Origin: Flectobacillus sp. | GTDB lineage: Bacteria; Bacteroidota; Bacteroidia; Cytophagales; Spirosomataceae | Assembly (NCBI GenBank): GCA_029865665.1 | Contig: JARXAV010000095.1 | Location: 1-13,870 of the forward strand | Reading direction: 5' to 3' | Length of the DNA stretch: 13,870 nucleotides | Position numbers and translations under genes: made by a program | Notes under the pieces: generated by a model | Database searches by the model: none | Seen by the model: only the letters and a program-made list of their open reading frames with translations | Told to the model about the DNA's origin: nothing | Shown here: one piece after another, positions 13,070-13,870 of the stretch | Layout: the number at the start of each line of letters is the position of its first letter | Position numbering within the stretch: position 1 is the first letter of the stretch

Positions 13070-13870
13070 ATGATAGCCAAAGCAACAGCCAAAGGAAAAT
13101 CCTTTCAAGGGATTGTAAATTACCTCTTCAAAGGACGTTTAGCCCAACGAGGGCAACAGGAAAAACAGGCCAAAGTTCTCTGTGCATCGCCCGATTTAGA
13201 GCTACCCTATAACCACGAAGACGAAGTAGGAATAAAGCGTCTGATTAACAATTTCATTCAACAAACAAAACACCACAAAGGCTATCAGCCAAATAGAGCC
13301 TACGTCGGGCATCACATTCTGTCATTTAGTCAAGACGATATTCGTCTGTTGAATCCAGAAGACATTGATGCCATCGTAGTGCAATATATTCAAGATTCAG
13401 GCTTGCAGGACACCCAATATATAGCCGTTAGTCATGAAGATACGGATGATTATCACCTACATTTGGTATTTAATCGTTGTATGAATAATCGAAAACTATA
13501 TAAAGATTCTTGGGAGAAAATCAGAGCGATAGAAAAGGCAGTAGCCCTCAATCTAAAACACGGTTTACCTCTAAAAGGAAGACAGCATGAGGTAGCTAAA
13601 ACCAGTGGCGTATGGGAATTTAGAATGCAACACGAAGATATTCAGGAACTGGCCAAAGACCCCTTACTCAAGAATATTCGGAACATGCACCATTTCAAGA
13701 AGGTATGTGAAACAGCGAATCAGCAGATTATCGAGGATGAAAAGACCGTAAAAGTAGGAGGGAAGAGTTATCGGAAAGTAGATTTAGAAGCGGTCTTCTT
13801 TAAGAACCGTAGAGAGATGGCCAAAGAAAAGGGTTTTACCACTAAGAAAGTCCATAACAAAGCCACACCC
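13070..13870 (+). CDS. Relaxase / mobilisation nuclease (partial, runs off the window)
   Basis: This enzyme nicks DNA at oriT and pilots the strand during conjugative mobilisation. The 267 visible codons are open to the last base, so the C-terminus lies outside. The start is ATG at 13070, 3 bp after mobC, giving MIAKATAKGKSFQGIVNYLFKG, the usual opening of Bacteroidota relaxases, with Y18 as a candidate nicking tyrosine. GHHILSFSQDD (80-90) precedes the metal-binding motif HEDTDDYHLHLVFNR (122-136) with H122, H129 and H131 as the His triad. These motifs fit the relaxase/VirD2-type nuclease family (MobP-like). No frameshift is seen in the visible part. Its presence shows the right-hand region belongs to a mobilisable plasmid or integrated element. 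Confidence 0.93.
   Translation, partial: MIAKATAKGKSFQGIVNYLFKGRLAQRGQQEKQAKVLCASPDLELPYNHEDEVGIKRLINNFIQQTKHHKGYQPNRAYVGHHILSFSQDDIRLLNPEDIDAIVVQYIQDSGLQDTQYIAVSHEDTDDYHLHLVFNRCMNNRKLYKDSWEKIRAIEKAVALNLKHGLPLKGRQHEVAKTSGVWEFRMQHEDIQELAKDPLLKNIRNMHHFKKVCETANQQIIEDEKTVKVGGKSYRKVDLEAVFFKNRREMAKEKGFTTKKVHNKATP

Overview
The window looks like chromosome, or a large replicon, of an AT-rich member of the Bacteroidota. A Cytophagales-type organism (Spirosomataceae-like) is my best guess. The evidence is a TonB-dependent receptor with an N-terminal carboxypeptidase-regulatory-like domain, a scarcity of strong Shine-Dalgarno sites, and isolated matches to the Bacteroidota -7 promoter motif TAnnTTTG. 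The genus cannot be fixed from the sequence alone.

Positions 1-5035 hold the last codons of an upstream gene with its terminator, then a TonB-dependent receptor with its own leader hairpin and a strong terminator, then a secreted GH43 glycosidase. No SusD-like partner follows the receptor.

Positions 5272-10170 form a compact five-gene operon with gaps of 4-26 bp. It encodes a DUF6379-type C-glycoside deglycosidase beta subunit, a TIM-barrel alpha subunit, an MFS transporter, a Tat-exported gluconate-2-dehydrogenase-subunit-3-like protein, and an FAD-dependent GMC oxidoreductase with a C-x5-C-x3-C cluster motif. A downstream AraC-family activator (10303-11232) is the likely regulator. My reading is an oxidise-then-cleave pathway. 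A glycoside enters the periplasm through the receptor and GH43 trims pentose decorations. The GMC enzyme oxidises the remaining sugar, probably at C3, the MFS protein imports the 3-oxo-glycoside, and the alpha/beta deglycosidase releases the aglycone by elimination. This is the most interesting metabolic system here. The substrate (C-glycoside or 3-oxo-O-glycoside) is inferred, not seen.

Positions 11233-13870 are accessory DNA of mobilisable-element character. A gene-poor stretch carries direct repeats, a perfect 20-bp hairpin and a terminator. It is followed by a leftward pair (a 152-aa HTH-like protein and a coupled 51-aa ORF) and a rightward MobC-relaxase pair that runs off the window. Between the two divergent units lies a run of about 15 degenerate tandem 11-bp units with invariant C and A positions. 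It resembles a helically phased binding array (centromere, iteron or oriT) and is the most unusual non-coding signal in the window.
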